Below, piece by piece: positions 1-11,397 of a DNA stretch of 64,000 nt. Made by a program: the position numbers and the translations under genes. The DNA comes from Cantharellus purpuraceus (taxonomy: Eukaryota > Basidiomycota > Agaricomycetes > Cantharellales > Hydnaceae). The stretch's first letter is position 1, and every line of letters starts with the position of its first letter. Under the pieces are notes generated by a model that searched no databases, was not told the DNA's origin, and was given only the letters and a program-made list of their open reading frames with translations. The DNA is taken from the NCBI GenBank assembly GCA_025174535.1, contig JALBUN010000045.1, positions 3,038,001-3,102,000 of the forward strand. Direction: 5' to 3'.

Positions 1-1138
1 TCAGATCGCCGGAGGTCACTTGCCCAGACCCTGTTGACTGAAGCTACACCTGACCGTCGTCGGAGCTCTATATGAGTGAAACACTCTCATTCTTGTGGTT
101 GGGACTGCGATGACGAGAGAAGTCAGACTGTGCGACATGTATCACTGTGTGATGCTGTAGTTCCGCGTTGCTGATGATGTGTTGTTTCATCTACAGCCTA
201 CTGAGCCATAACGACCTGTGTGCGGAGCATAGAGACCGACCGACTGCGTACCACGTTCTTCAGAAAATTTGGTGGGTGGCACGCGTCGCAGCAAATCGGG
301 ATTTCTAGATGGTCCGTTAGGGAGCATTACCAAGGACGCTAGGTTGAGCCCGAACGTAGGCAAGGCAATTGTCCCGACGGTGGTTACTCTCTGTGACTCT
401 TGTCTGAAATAGGGGAACGACAAAGTCGTCCAGAACCTTTTGAAATTACACCCTCACTCACAATGTGGAAAGTTTCAGCTTGAACGGGAATGGTATTACT
501 TGGTTACGAGTCAATGGCTAATATTTATGGAACGGCAAGGCATTATTGAGATATCATTGACCAAGGTTGAGCAGCAGCTGGTTAAATGAAGGGCCGATTC
601 AAGGACTCAGATCCTGGTCGGTGCAAGACTTATGCTAAATAATGCTTTCATTTCGAGTTCTCCTGGGTGTGGAAGCATTGATGCTTCAAAGGCGTTCCAG
701 TTTAGCCCCAAACCCTTGGAAAATAATATCAGAGATGTGGTGAAATGGGAGAAGCGTGTACGCTGGGAAACCGGCCATGGCTGGCCATTAGTCATCGATC
801 CAGGCCTCCCTCCCATTCTAAGCTCAAAGACGGCTGCCCAAGAGAGAGCCCTGCTACCTAAGAATCTCAGAAGATCTTTGTCTGCTATGGGGAGAGGAGC
901 ACCCGGCCGGCACGGTGTATCTAACCGGCTTGAGTGCCTCGCGTGCGGGAGGTTAGAGCCGAAGACTCCACCACCCAACTATTCACACAGTGAATGGACA
1001 GTCGAGGCGAAGACTGACTCCCCATAGAAGAGTCAAGTGGATAACATAATCCTATCACGGAATGTAGACCTAGTTGACAAAATAGACAAGCGTGACTCAA
1101 AAGAAAAAGCGATGGAGAGGTAGGATTTCTTTGCACTT
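1..1138. other. Stretch with no supported gene
   Basis: I see no protein that I can support here. The longest open frame (about 130 codons, plus strand, 632-1027) has no recognisable motif and a low-complexity composition. It may be decayed transposon DNA belonging to the recombinase remnant that follows. Confidence 0.4.
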
Positions 1139-1460
1139 TCACCAGTAAGAGAGAAAAACTTGTGAATACCATCTGCCCTGCACCATGACAACCCATGGAT
1201 CAATGCCCATAAGAAGAAGAAAAGTGGTTCCGCCAATTTGAAAACCATGTCCCTGCAGTGAGCTCAATCCTTTGTGAGACCAAACCACATTACAGTGGTC
1301 CATGAACCAACTTTGGCACATGGGAGCCCATCCACCATCAGCAGCTTCAAAGGCAAAAAGAGGGGCAGAAGTGGGAATTGTAGAATTGGTGGTTGGGTGA
1401 TGAGTCAATGTGGAGGTGGCACTGCACAAGCATTGGGAGTTGGTAATTGAGGAAAACTTC
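1139..1460 (-). pseudogene. Tyrosine recombinase (Crypton-like) remnant, C-terminal catalytic part
   Basis: The minus-strand frame encodes the end of a tyrosine recombinase of the kind found in basidiomycete Crypton elements: a SAPLFAFE stretch, GGWAP, the GHGFQIGGTT box, then VQGRW and FLSYW with the nucleophilic Tyr. In active relatives the box normally reads GHxFRIGGT, so the catalytic HxxR arginine is Gln here (a CG-to-CA change). The frame ends at TGA directly after FLSYW where the family continues with Arg-Lys, consistent with CGA to TGA. The N-terminal half is not recognisable. The family assignment comes from the motif pattern only. The copy is almost certainly dead. Confidence 0.75.
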
Positions 1461-1505
1461 TATGTGGTTTCTCTCTTAAAACTTATTATTACATAATCAC
1501 ATTTG

Positions 1506-1668
1506 TATGGGAACCACCTTTTCCCTATCAAATCCTATTTATGCAGCACCAATGTGCTATACTTCACTTTTCCATTCCTAAATATCAGCATATATTTGGT
1601 GCTTGTACTTGGAATGGACTTATTCAAATATTCTCTATTTTTCCATATTTTTTTCAGGAATATTTGGT
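1506..1668 (+). repeat. Partial family-A LTR (5' end only)
   Basis: This segment starts TGTATGGGAACCACC and matches, in inverse orientation, the right-hand 160 bp of the complete family-A LTRs ending at 9925, 29382 and 39668. It is the 5' end of the LTR in coding orientation, truncated after about 163 bp. It is more diverged than the other copies, so it is older. Confidence 0.8.
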
Positions 1669-1870
1669 GAAAACTGAGAAGGAACATATCCTCAGTTATT
1701 ATGGACAAGCATAGTCACCATCCAGGTGCTAGACACTATGTGCACAAACTCTGTAATTACACAATGTTTGTAGAGAGATTAGATAATCAAGTGAAGTTTT
1801 ATCAACAATCTACCTGCATCTTCGAGTTCAACATAGATAACTGCCCTCTTACACTGCCTGAACCTTGTTA

Positions 1871-1882
1871 GGTTATGGGCCC
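1871..1882 (+). promoter_or_regulatory. Copia primer-binding site
   Basis: The 12 bases GGTTATGGGCCC are complementary to the anticodon arm of initiator tRNA-Met, the half-tRNA primer used by copia-type elements. The position just upstream of a copia Gag fits. The 3' end of the element's LTR should lie at or just before 1870, but I cannot define the LTR start. Confidence 0.6.
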
Positions 1883-1942
1883 CAGCAGCACTTAGAAGAT
1901 ACAAAAAAGATCCTCAAACCAGGTGGCGCACTCTCACAAGCC

Positions 1943-3107
1943 ATGACGATGCCCGAATCCATCTCTATGAACTGCCCAGTCCTACTAGGCCTGGAGAACT
2001 ATCAAATATGGAAGCTGCAAATAAAAGCGAAACTGAGGAAGGAAAAGGTCTATAGTGTGGCAGATGGAACCAAGCCAAAGCCGACAGCAGTACCAGCCAC
2101 TGCTATGTTTCACACAACAGCTGGGAATTGCATGATGCAAAGGCACACAGCATCATCACTGAACACATCTGCGATTGAATACTCCTTGAAGTCTATAGCC
2201 AAGACACATCAAAAAAACTCCTTGATTGCATCATTGAACTCCATGAAAAAACCAATGTCAGAATAAATGCCTTCTATACCTATGTAGAGCTAATGAACAT
2301 GTGATGGGACAGAACCTCACAAACAGATGCACACATAGCTACTATTAAGGCAGCAAACTACCAACTCATCACAATGAAGAAGGGAATAGACAATGAATTC
2401 CTAGCATTCCTCCTCCTGCACTCCCTTCCATCCAACACGATATGGGAAACCTTCAAATCATCAGTGCTGAACTCATTGACATCCAACATGGCATTGTCAT
2501 TCACCACAGTAGAAGCACACCTCACAGCCAAGGTAACCCATCTGGGCAGCAACTCCACATTGGTGAATTCTGAATCTGCCCTCAAGGCTCAAAAGTCTGA
2601 CAGGAGCAAGCACTGCACCCTGCATGGAGACTGCTCACACAAAACAAGTGAATGCAGAACCTTGAAGGGCCATGAGAAGAAAAAGAAGAGCAAAAAAGGG
2701 AAGCTGAAGAAGGAGAGGTGAAACAAGCATGAGAGGGCAAACAAGGCAGAAGAGACCACTGACAACAGTGACAGCTCTCAATCCTCATCTTCTTCAGAGA
2801 GTTCAGATGACAAGCTTGTGCAACTTGCAAATGTACACTCCTCTAAGAACCAAAAGAAATGCCTTTTCGCTTATTTTGTGTCTGAACCTGCATGCACTAA
2901 GCATGACATCTTAATAGATTCAGGAGCATCTACACACATGGTACCTCATCAAGAATGGTTCATTCTAGGGAGCTACAAACCGATACAACCACCATGCATG
3001 GTGTGTTTTGGTGATGACTCCTCAGCCAAGGCCATCAGAATGGGCAAGGTGCACCTCATGAGCAAGGTTCAAGGGAATACATATGACATCTTCCTAACGA
3101 ACATACT
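1943..3107 (+). pseudogene. Ty1/copia Gag-protease remnant (element D)
   Basis: From ATG 1943 the frame reads a copia Gag N-terminus (MTMPES, then LLGLENYQIWKLQIKAKL). It continues, after frame breaks near 2100 and 2300, through the Gag core (about 2374-2700) with a degenerate zinc knuckle CTLHGDCSHKTSEC followed by a Lys-rich tail. An in-frame TGA at about 2719 sits where Arg is expected. The aspartic protease follows with ILIDSGASTHMV at about 2908. The element stops at 3107 where the LTR of element B begins, so integrase, RT and RNase H are absent on this side. It would have encoded the capsid and protease of a copia retrotransposon. Confidence 0.8.
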
Positions 3108-3390
3108 TGTCAGGGTTCATATGACTCAGTTTCTATTTTTAGTCCCTTTCTTATTGCCCCTATCAGCACAGCCTATTAGGGTGCGCTCTCCTATCTCTCC
3201 CCTATTGTTCCCCTATCTTGGTTCCCCTATTCCTTGTGTCATCTAGTATAAAGAACTTGCCTGGTGCAGCACAGTTTCCTCAGCTTGATCTCTGAGGATA
3301 TCCACTGTACCAGCTGGCATTATCTCTTATTGGCTCTCACTTATTGAGTATCTTGTTGTTGTGGCCTCATCATTCAGCATAGCCCTCACA
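3108..3390 (+). repeat. Element B 5' LTR
   Basis: The 283-bp LTR begins TGTCAGGGTTCA and ends AGCCCTCACA. A related copy in the same orientation lies at 39858-40219. The two share the CCCCTATCAGCACAGCCT block, the CTCAGCTTGATCTCTGAGGATATC block and the final TTGTTGTTGTGGCCTCATCA block. The flanks are ATACT on the left and ATAAC after the right copy, a 4-of-5 match that is plausible as an aged TSD. Confidence 0.75.
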
Positions 3391-3457
3391 GAAGATCAAG
3401 CTCATAAGACGACCCCACACTTTATAAACACTTTCCCTATTACCCTCTACACCAATC

Positions 3458-4576
3458 ATGACCGATCAACTTCCTGAGGGGCACTCTGGGTGAAAGTGGT
3501 GCCTTCTTGTGAGCCTTGCTCAACAGCCAAGTGCAGCAGCTCCAACAGCTGCAACTCCAGAACCAGCACCTCCAGGGCCAGTTTGCCAATGTCTAGGACA
3601 ACCTAGCTGAGGCTGCCACAGCTGCTGCTGTCACTGCAGCACAAACCATCTCCCCTCCAACATCTCCTGCATCATCATCTGCTCATCCCATAAAGGCAGC
3701 TGAACTGGAGAAATTTAGTGGAGACCATACAGAGACAGATGGGTTCATTTGTGCTATCAGGCTTGCCATTGCAATCCAGCCTGCATCTTTCCCAGATGAG
3801 CGGACCAAGATCCTGTATGCCCTCTCTTTCATGACAGCAGGTTCCGCTGAAGTATGGGCCCACAATGAGACCCAAGCAGTCATTGATGGGACTTCATCAC
3901 TCTCCACTCTTGAAGAGTTCATTAGACAAGTGGAGAATGCCTTTGGAGACCCTGATCGCTCTCGAACAGCATGAACAAGGTTACATGATCTCAAGATGAC
4001 AGCTGGCACATCAGCAGATGAATACACAACACGGTTTGAGACACTGGCAGGAAGAACAGGGTTTAACAATGCGGCACTTGAGGATGCCTACACACAAGGG
4101 CTCCCTGCAATGATTCTTGAAAAGATCTATGCACAGCCAGTACTCCCATTAGGTCTCAAGGCCTGGAAGGAAGCAGCCCATCAAATTGACTGCAACTACC
4201 ATCGCCTCATAGAAGTGAAACAGGCACAGGCTCCCCACACCTCCTCTTGCTCTACTCCATCTCGAGCTCCCAACACTCCTGCCATCTCTGCACCCACCAC
4301 TCCTGCACCATTTAGTGGTGCTGTACCCATGGACATTGACTCCAGCCATTGTCGTATTGAAACTTGAATGTGCTATAATTGTGGCAAGCATGGCCATATC
4401 TCCCCAGCATGCACTGAACCACGCAGAGAATGTATTCGAGCTGAGTTGACAAAAGCAGCCATTGACAGTATGGTCTTTGAATCAGTTGCAGCTGCAAAGG
4501 ATGCCAAAGAAACAGCACAGAAGGCATCCACTCCAGCACAAGAGGAAAAGCAGGGTTTTCAGGCCAGTCAGTGGTG
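3458..4576 (+). pseudogene. Element B Gag (gypsy type), interrupted
   Basis: ATG 3458 opens a short frame (MTDQLPEGHSG) that ends early. The Gag core is read in another frame from about 3680 (EKFSGDHTETDGFI, LSFMTAGSAEVWA) to 4367, and the knuckle CYNCGKHGHISPAC follows at about 4368. In-frame TGA codons sit after RSRTA (3972) and before MCYNC (4365). Both are positions where related Gags have Arg, suggesting CGA to TGA. The product would be the nucleocapsid/capsid precursor. It is not translatable as it stands. Confidence 0.8.
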
Positions 4577-4776
4577 AAGAGCATGCCCCGCTTGACAAAT
4601 CGGTTTTCAGTTCTTGAATCATGTACAATAGGGCTCACAAGTGATATGCTACACTCATATCCCCCCCGTGATCAGACTGAAACCAAAACAGCCATGCCTA
4701 AAACTTCTTCTTAACTCCTAACTGAACATGATGACTCTCCCTGCATTTATGTTCGATCTGCAGACATCCGTCGATG

Positions 4777-6040
4777 TACAAGAATTCCTCTGAAAATCCA
4801 CTCTGTAGACACTGGATACCCTCTAGCAGTGGACGTGCTTCTTGACAGTGGAGCAACAGGGATGTTCATTGGTGTAAAATATGTCAAGGCAGAAAAACTT
4901 TGAACATGTCCCCTGCAATGTGCCATACCTGTTTATAACATTGATGGGACCCCCAACGAAGCTGGTTCAATCAAGAAGTTGACCTCATCTGCACATATGG
5001 GACCCATATGGAACATGCCACATTCTCTGTTACAAGCTTGGGAAGCCTAGGTATCACCATTGGTTACACTTGGCTCATAAAACACAATCCAGAGGTGAAC
5101 TGGCGCACAGGGGAGATAAAGATGACTCATTGCCCTGATTCATGTGGAGAAGTACCGGAAAACAGAGAGCCCTTAACTGGAACCACTCTGTTGAATGGCA
5201 AGAACCCACACAGGCAACCCCTACTTGAGGAGGGAGACCAAACCTTTGTCATCTTTTTGGAAGAAGACTTGGAGAAGATCTGTGCAGGCTCAACAGTCTC
5301 ACAACAGCTCGCACAGAAGGCTGCAGAATCTGCTCCTGTCAAACTTCTTGAAGATATCATCCCAAAGGCATATTGGGAATTTAAGGATGTTTTCTCAAAG
5401 GAGTCATTTGAGCTTCCACCTTGGAAACCATGGGACCATGCCATTGAACTCACTCCAGGAGCCCAACCTTTCAGCATGAAGATCTATCCAATGTCCCCAA
5501 ATGAGCAGAAGGAGTTAGATGCCTTCCTTGAAGAGAACCTGTGGAATCACCATGTATGCCCTTCCAAGTCACCAATGGCATCCCCTGTTTTCTTCATGAA
5601 GAAGAAGGATGGCAACCTTTGGTTTGTGCAGGACTACCGCAAACTGAATGACATCACAATTAAGAATGCCTATCCTCTACCCCTGGTACCCGATATCATG
5701 AACAAAATTGCTGCCACCAATGCCAAGTACTTCACCAAGCTTGACATCTGATGGGGATATAACAACCCAGTCAAGGTAGCTGGAGTTTGAGACTGGCTAC
5801 ACCCCACAATGTCACTAAAGTCATCCTTCCTGGGCTTCATCAACTTCTACTGTTGTTTCATTGAGGACTTCTCACACATTGCAAAACCCCTGAACCTATT
5901 AACAAAGGCAAATTCACAATGGTCCTGGACGTCCAATGGCCCAGAACAAGAAGCCTTTGAGGAACTCAAGCGACTTGTCACATCAACTCCAATCCTTGTC
6001 CTCCCTGATCAAACCAAGCGATTCCAACTTGAGACAGATG
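4777..6040 (+). pseudogene. Element B Pol, first part: protease and broken RT
   Basis: The aspartic protease motif VLLDSGATGMFIG lies at about 4828-4866. The linker and RT N-terminus follow in one open frame from 5008: FSKESFELPPWKPWDHAIEL, then the SPMASPVFFMKKKDG block, VQDYRKLN and NAYPLPLVPDIM. After KLDI a TGA stands where LDxRWGYNN has Arg. The next 50 bases jump to the post-catalytic region (SSFLGFINFYCCFIEDFSHI), so the RT palm with its YxDD motif is deleted. RNase H begins (FQLETD) and is cut at 6040 by the LTR of element C. It continues at 26487. Confidence 0.85.
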
Positions 6041-6556
6041 TGTTATGACTATATTCATTAACGCCCAGATCCCCGTCCGATCCCCTCAGATCCCCATGCA
6101 TATGAAATCTATACTCCATTTGGAAACCGCTACGTCTCCATTTTCCTGTCCAATTGTCACCGCCGATTCCGCCCATCCGTCTCCGGTTCTGATTGATGCA
6201 TCAGCATCACCATGGGAACCCGGACATCCATCCCCATCAGACTCGGACATACTCATGTAAGGCCATCGGCCTCAGAGACCCATCACCGGAGTAATTATTA
6301 TTAGATTTCAAATATGTATTTAAGTTGCCCGACTGGGGACTTCATTCCCCAGTTTGAATATCGAATCACGCCTAGCTCCTAAGTCCGATCCTAACTCTCT
6401 AAGTCGTACTCCATCTCCGAAATCTCGGACACCGGTATTAGTGAGGGCGCAGCACATAAGCTGAAGCCAAGTCCGTTCTGACCCCCACAATGTACTCTGA
6501 CTCCGACCCAACCTCCGACCCAATCTCCGACCCCCAATCAGACCCAGTGCGTAACA
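6041..6556 (+). repeat. Element C 5' LTR
   Basis: It runs from TGTTATGACTAT to CAGTGCGTAACA and matches 25971-26486 with a scatter of transitions, several of them at CpG (for example GCGTAACA against GCATAACA). Equal length and scattered substitutions indicate an old insertion without recombination. Confidence 0.95.
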
Positions 6557-6588
6557 GTATATTTGAACTGCCGTACTCACTCCTACCA

Positions 6589-7707
6589 ATGCCATGATCC
6601 ACCGCCAATTCCGAACGCGCACAAATCGTCAAGGGACCCACCCTCAGCATCGACACCATCCCCGAGGTTGTCAAAGAACTGACGGACCACATAGAGGCCA
6701 TCAATGAAGAAGACGACACCCCGCCCTCTCCAAATCTGGCACAAGCCATCTCCCTGCTCGCTAGCAGCATCCGTAACCCACAAGCCCCTAAGTCCCAGAC
6801 CAAGGTCCGAGAACCCGACCCATTTGATGGCTCCGATCCACGCAAACTCCAGCCGTTCTTGGTGCAATGCCAGTTGAATTTCCGTGATCGCCCCGACACA
6901 TTCACATCCGATCGGGCGAAGGTTACCTTCGCCATGTCCTATCTCAAGGGCACCACACTGGACTACTTCGAGCCAGCACTCATGGACGACTCCGATGACC
7001 TGATATGGTCAGAGGACTATTCCGACTTCATCTCCGAACTTCAGACCAATTTCGGTCCATACAACCCCGAGGCCGATGCCGAGAATGAACTCAATTGACT
7101 TCGGATGAAGGAAAATCACAAAATCGCAAAATACATTGTGAGTTTCCAGCAGCTAGCTCCGAAAGTCCAATGGGGTGACGCTGCACTCCGACACCAATTT
7201 TACGTTGGACTCCCATCTCGCATCAAGGACAAGATATCACGCGTCAGTAAGCCAGATACTTTGGCTACCCTCTGCAAGCTCGCCCAATCCATCGACGCCC
7301 GTTATTGGGAACATCAATCTGAGGTCTCCCGCAAAAATTCGGCCAACAACAAATTGGACAAATCATCGGACAAGACCCCAAAGTCCAACAAGGGGTCCAA
7401 TAAGCAGGCCACCACCAATTCAGGCCAGAAATCAAACATTGGTAACGCTGCCGGTTCCGGTTCCGGTCAGAACAACTCTGGCACCAGCAATAATTCCGGA
7501 GCTCGCAAGAGTACTCTGGACCTCTCCACCAAGCTGGGAAAGGACGGAAAACTTACCCAGCAGGAACGCCAGCGCCGCATGGACAACAACCTCTGTCTGT
7601 TCTGTGGAAAGCCTGGCCACCAAGCCAAGGATTGCAACAAGGCAACCTCATCTGCAGCAAAGGCAAAGGGCCGTGCCGCCAATGCCACGACGGACCAAAA
7701 AAAATAG
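6589..7707 (+). pseudogene. Element C Gag with zinc knuckle
   Basis: ATG 6589 opens the frame (MP, then TGA, then STANSERAQIV). It runs through the chromoviral Gag core (DPFDGSDPRKLQPFL, VTFAMSYLKGTTLDYF, SDFISELQTNFGPYNPEA) and, past a second TGA at 7096, through LRMKENHKIAKY to the CCHC knuckle CLFCGKPGHQAKDC at about 7591-7632. Both stops are TGA in place of an expected Arg. Apart from these two codons the whole Gag is open in a single frame of about 370 codons. A Ser/Asn/Gly-rich linker precedes the knuckle. Confidence 0.88.
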
Positions 7708-7749
7708 TAAGCAGTCCTATAGCCTCCATACGGGCTGAGGGCTGCGTTG

Positions 7750-8493
7750 GTACTCCCCGTACGACAAACGAGGTCCGCCTGAATGCATCCGCTCTTTCCC
7801 ACTCCGACTCCCTTACCCTCCTCGTCCACTCGACTCCATTCCCGATACCACTATTCAAGCGTTAATTGACTCCAGATCTACTCACTGTTTCCTCAATTCC
7901 TCTTTTTCTGATTTACATAAACTCCATACATACACCATAACTCCGATACCACTCCAATTATTTGACGGCACTACTAATGCTGTTATTTCACGAGCTATAG
8001 ATTTGTCTATCCGTTTTTCTGTCGGAGAAATCCAGACCCTTACATTCTATGTTACTCTGCTTGACTGCAGCTGTTCTGTGGTTCTCGGACATAACTGGCT
8101 CACCCGCTACAATCTGTTGATTGACTGGGCATTGGGCCATATCACATTCCGTTCTCCAGTACAAGCTGTGTCATCCCCGACGTCACCAGCAACTTTAGGT
8201 GTGAAATTATCCTCCGCCTCCGCTGACTCCGCTCCGATAGATACTCCATCTACCCCTCCATTCATATCGATGGTGGATGCTATGGTCTTCACCAGACTAA
8301 GCAAGCTGGACGGTTCTCACACATTCCAGGTTCACCTCTCTGATCCGATATTCCTTGCTGCTCGTTCCGCCCGATCCACTCCACTGGACCTCTCTATGGT
8401 TCCCAAGGAGTATCATGAGTTCACTGACGTGTTCAGCAAGTCTAAAGCCAACTCCCTAGCGGAACGCCGACCATACGATCTCAAGATCGAACT
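7750..8493 (+). pseudogene. Element C Pol, part 1: protease region
   Basis: Pol starts in a frame different from Gag (VRLNASALSHSDSLTLLV at about 7770). After one more shift near 7830 it reads TTIQALIDSRSTHCF. The usual active-site triplet is Asp-Ser-Gly; here it is DSR, so the protease is inactivated by a Gly-to-Arg change as well. The frame continues through LGHNWLTRYN and MVPKEYHEFTDVFSK to LKIEL, where the family-A LTR interrupts at 8494. Pol resumes at 9926. Confidence 0.85.
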
Positions 8494-9925
8494 TGTTTTG
8501 GAACCCGCAAAATTATGGTGTTAGGGCAAACTCTAAATCACCACAATTCCGTGAATGAACAGCTGAGAAGAATATCAAACCCTGCTGCAGCACAACTCCA
8601 GAAACAATTTAACGTTTGTACTTTGGTTACAATCCTTTGTATTGGTCAATGCAGACTATACGCAGAAAGGTAATACGTTTCTTAGCAGCAAGAAATGAAT
8701 AAGACTTCCAGAGTCTAGAGTTCACGGACACTTAGGGGTCCAGATATTCCAAAAAGAGGGGAATCCACTTAGAGGCTAAAGGAAGTAGGTGGATGAATCC
8801 AACCGTCCAACCAGTGGCACTCAGAAGCGGGTAACAGTGATGTGTGAAGTAGTCTAGCAACTGCTTCACACAAGTTCAAGCTTCTAATGCTCTGCAAAGG
8901 CAGTACACACTAGTAACTTAAACAAGAGCACTAATGGCAGGACTATCGACAGACAATCTCACCCTGTAGATTCGTAGTCACGTGAGGCAGATACTACACT
9001 CACGCCCAAAGCAGGAATATCACTACTTTGAGTGCAATCAAGTACAGTTACACAACTGTAAAAGATCCTTGAACTGGTAATCAACAGTTACTGAGATAGA
9101 GGATGACACTGTATGTCACTCTAGTCACACTGGTGTGCAGAAGATGGGTAGAATATGATGATATGTTATTCTTTCAGAGGCAGAATGGCCTCCTTATATA
9201 TTGTATTTACAGGGGCTGACTAATGCTTCTGGAATATTCTACCTATTAATAGATGGAAACTACTGGAAGGTTGTGGAAGGTGGAAGAAAGGGGTAGAATA
9301 TTCCAAGCCAATCACAGGATCTGATCACAGCACTAACACTGATCAGGAGCTGAATAATGGTTCTGGAAAGTTCTATCTAATAATAGAAGGAAACAGCTAG
9401 AATGTTATGGAAAGGGGTAGAATATTCCAAGGCAATCACCTGATTTGATCACCCATCAGCTGATCTGATCCCTGAACTAGGCACTGATCAGGCAAAAAGA
9501 AGGGTGTCCACCCTGTTTTCTGCACTGGTTTGGACAGCCATGGATAGCCACATGTCATGTGATGATCTCCACGGAAAATAGTGCCCTGAGAGGCTGTGGT
9601 TGTTAAGTTACAGAATATTTATTGATCAGAGACATCTGAGCTTGAATTCAGGCTAAATGCCTGGTCCAAAAGGGGAGAGGCGGCTGCGCGAAGGTTTGTG
9701 GGCGCCTATGGGTCCACAACTGTAGCACAGCAGAAATAAATGATTCTGAGCCGAGTTCTGCATGGAATATTCCCGAAAAAATATGGAAAAATAGAGAATA
9801 TTTGAATAAGTCCATTCCAGGTACAAGCATCAAATATATGCTGATATTTAGGAATGAAAAAGCAAAGAATAGCACATTGGTGCTGCATAAATGGAATTTG
9901 ATAGGGAAAAGGTGGTTCCCATACA
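8494..9925. repeat. Family-A solo LTR inside element C pol
   Basis: A complete 1432-bp family-A LTR (TGTTTTGGAACC to GGTTCCCATACA on this strand, the reverse of coding orientation) is flanked by the perfect 5-bp duplication GAACT (8489-8493 and 9926-9930). No internal region is present, so it is the product of LTR-LTR recombination. Excising it joins KIEL to [12 protein letters not shown] and restores the C pol frame. Confidence 0.95.
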
Positions 9926-10201
9926 GAACTGGATGACAACTCCACCCCTCCGCTTGGCCCTATCTACTCACTATCACAAAAAGAGCTATTGGCCCTCCAA
10001 ACATTCATAGATGAGAACTTGGCCATGGGCTTCATCCACCCATCCCTATCTCCTCATGGAGCTCCGGTCCTATTTGTCTGCAAAAAGGATGGATCACTCC
10101 ATCTATGCGTCGACTTCCATGGACTCAACAAAATCACCAAGAAAGACCGATACCCGATACCCCACACCGCGGACCTACTCGAGAGTCCTCGAAAGGCTAA
10201 G
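9926..10201 (+). pseudogene. Element C Pol, part 2: RT fingers
   Basis: The frame carries the chromoviral RT N-terminus: [20 protein letters not shown], then [36 protein letters not shown] and [10 protein letters not shown]. It is interrupted at 10202 by element E exactly after the CTAAG duplicated at the far side (18317-18321). The continuation IYSKIDLRHAYHLVRI is found there. Confidence 0.92.
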
Positions 10202-10764
10202 ACGCTTATTCAGAAATACAACAAATACATATGTACAACCTATTTTCCTCAAATTTTATACAATACACTTCAATTCAAACTTATTTTCATATTTCAACAT
10301 GATTCTCAAATTTTACACAATATACTAGATTAAAACATATTGTGATATTTTGGCATAATTCTCAAAAATAATTCTTTTTTCCCCATTTAGTGGTGGCAAC
10401 TCTCTTGAAGGAACATCCAAATATCATTGATTCTTTCTTATACAATACTTGTAACATAATTTGAACTATCTTTAGTCCCCACCTGGTATTTGTATATCTA
10501 AATACCCTATATAATACCAATTATATTAATACATACATTCCTATTATATCCATGTAAATGATTATGTTCATCTCAACCAAATATCTCATCTTTTAAAGTT
10601 TATTAAAATATAGAATATATGTTTATATTTATGAAAATTTCACACATCCGAAATCTTTTAAGATATCCAAATTGTAACTCCCTGGCTTTATGTATCATTG
10701 AAATCCTGATGTATATCTCCTATACATCAGAATATTGTATACTGACATGATTCCGAACAAGCGT
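10202..10764 (+). repeat. Element E left terminal repeat R
   Basis: The 563-bp repeat starts ACGCTTATTCAGAA and ends TTCCGAACAAGCGT, so its own ends are an imperfect 14-bp inverted repeat. It is identical by eye to 17755-18316 except for one extra T in a T-run at about 10373. The left flank is CTAAG and the right flank is CTAGG. No coding frame is seen in it. Confidence 0.9.
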
Positions 10765-10844
10765 CTAGGGAGGTCATTTTAAAAACAAAAATCATCACCT
10801 TATATCATCAACAAGCTTCTTTCTCCATAGATTTAGACATGCCA

Positions 10845-11342
10845 TTATGAATTCTTATCTTCATTGGTATGTCTGGACACTGTCCAACACAGCAAAGCCA
10901 ATAGTATACCAATACTAGTTATGTAGATCATGTGCACTGTACGGCCAAGATATAGTTTCTGCCTATTTATATCTGGGCCTGGCTGTCTAACAAACGCCTG
11001 ATTCACATGTGTGGTTATAATGTGTGCATATCCAGAGGTTGGATCAGAACCACTTACAAATCTGTTGGTTTTATTCAGAAAACCTACAAATTCTGCTACA
11101 AAAATAGGATCACTTTCATTATAGCCTATTTTATCAGGTTGTAGACCAAGAAATACATATTTGATATGAGGATACTTTGAAAGCTGGAACACTTCACCTT
11201 CAGCATATGAACGGTCCAGATACTGCCCAAAGGGGTACCAGTCACACGTTGTACAATTAGCTAGCCGGTGTGGATTGCTGTGAAAAGGCTTTTGGTAAAA
11301 CTGTTGATTGAGACGCTGTTTCAGTAATGGATCAGTCTCCAT
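10845..11342 (-). CDS. Element E tail-anchored membrane protein, unknown function
   Basis: Intact 165-residue frame. The first 135 residues are soluble-looking with a CTTCDWYPF motif near residues 31-39 and several aromatic residues. A single hydrophobic segment follows at about residues 136-155 (VHMIYITSIGILLALLCW) with a short charged tail, so it is probably a C-terminally anchored membrane protein with the N-terminal domain on the other side. It lies 55 bp downstream of the transposase stop in the same orientation and may be co-transcribed with it. I do not recognise the family. A membrane protein is unexpected in a DNA transposon. Confidence 0.7.
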   Translation of the reverse strand: METDPLLKQRLNQQFYQKPFHSNPHRLANCTTCDWYPFGQYLDRSYAEGEVFQLSKYPHIKYVFLGLQPDKIGYNESDPIFVAEFVGFLNKTNRFVSGSDPTSGYAHIITTHVNQAFVRQPGPDINRQKLYLGRTVHMIYITSIGILLALLCWTVSRHTNEDKNS

Positions 11343-11397
11343 AGATACCTATAAGTATAAAACATACAAATATTCAATTTTATTCTGGGAAAAAAAT

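Noticed and set aside
7175..7738. Frame of about 190 codons overlapping element C Gag
   Set aside because: Low-complexity translation in a shifted frame; the Gag frame with its zinc knuckle explains this stretch.
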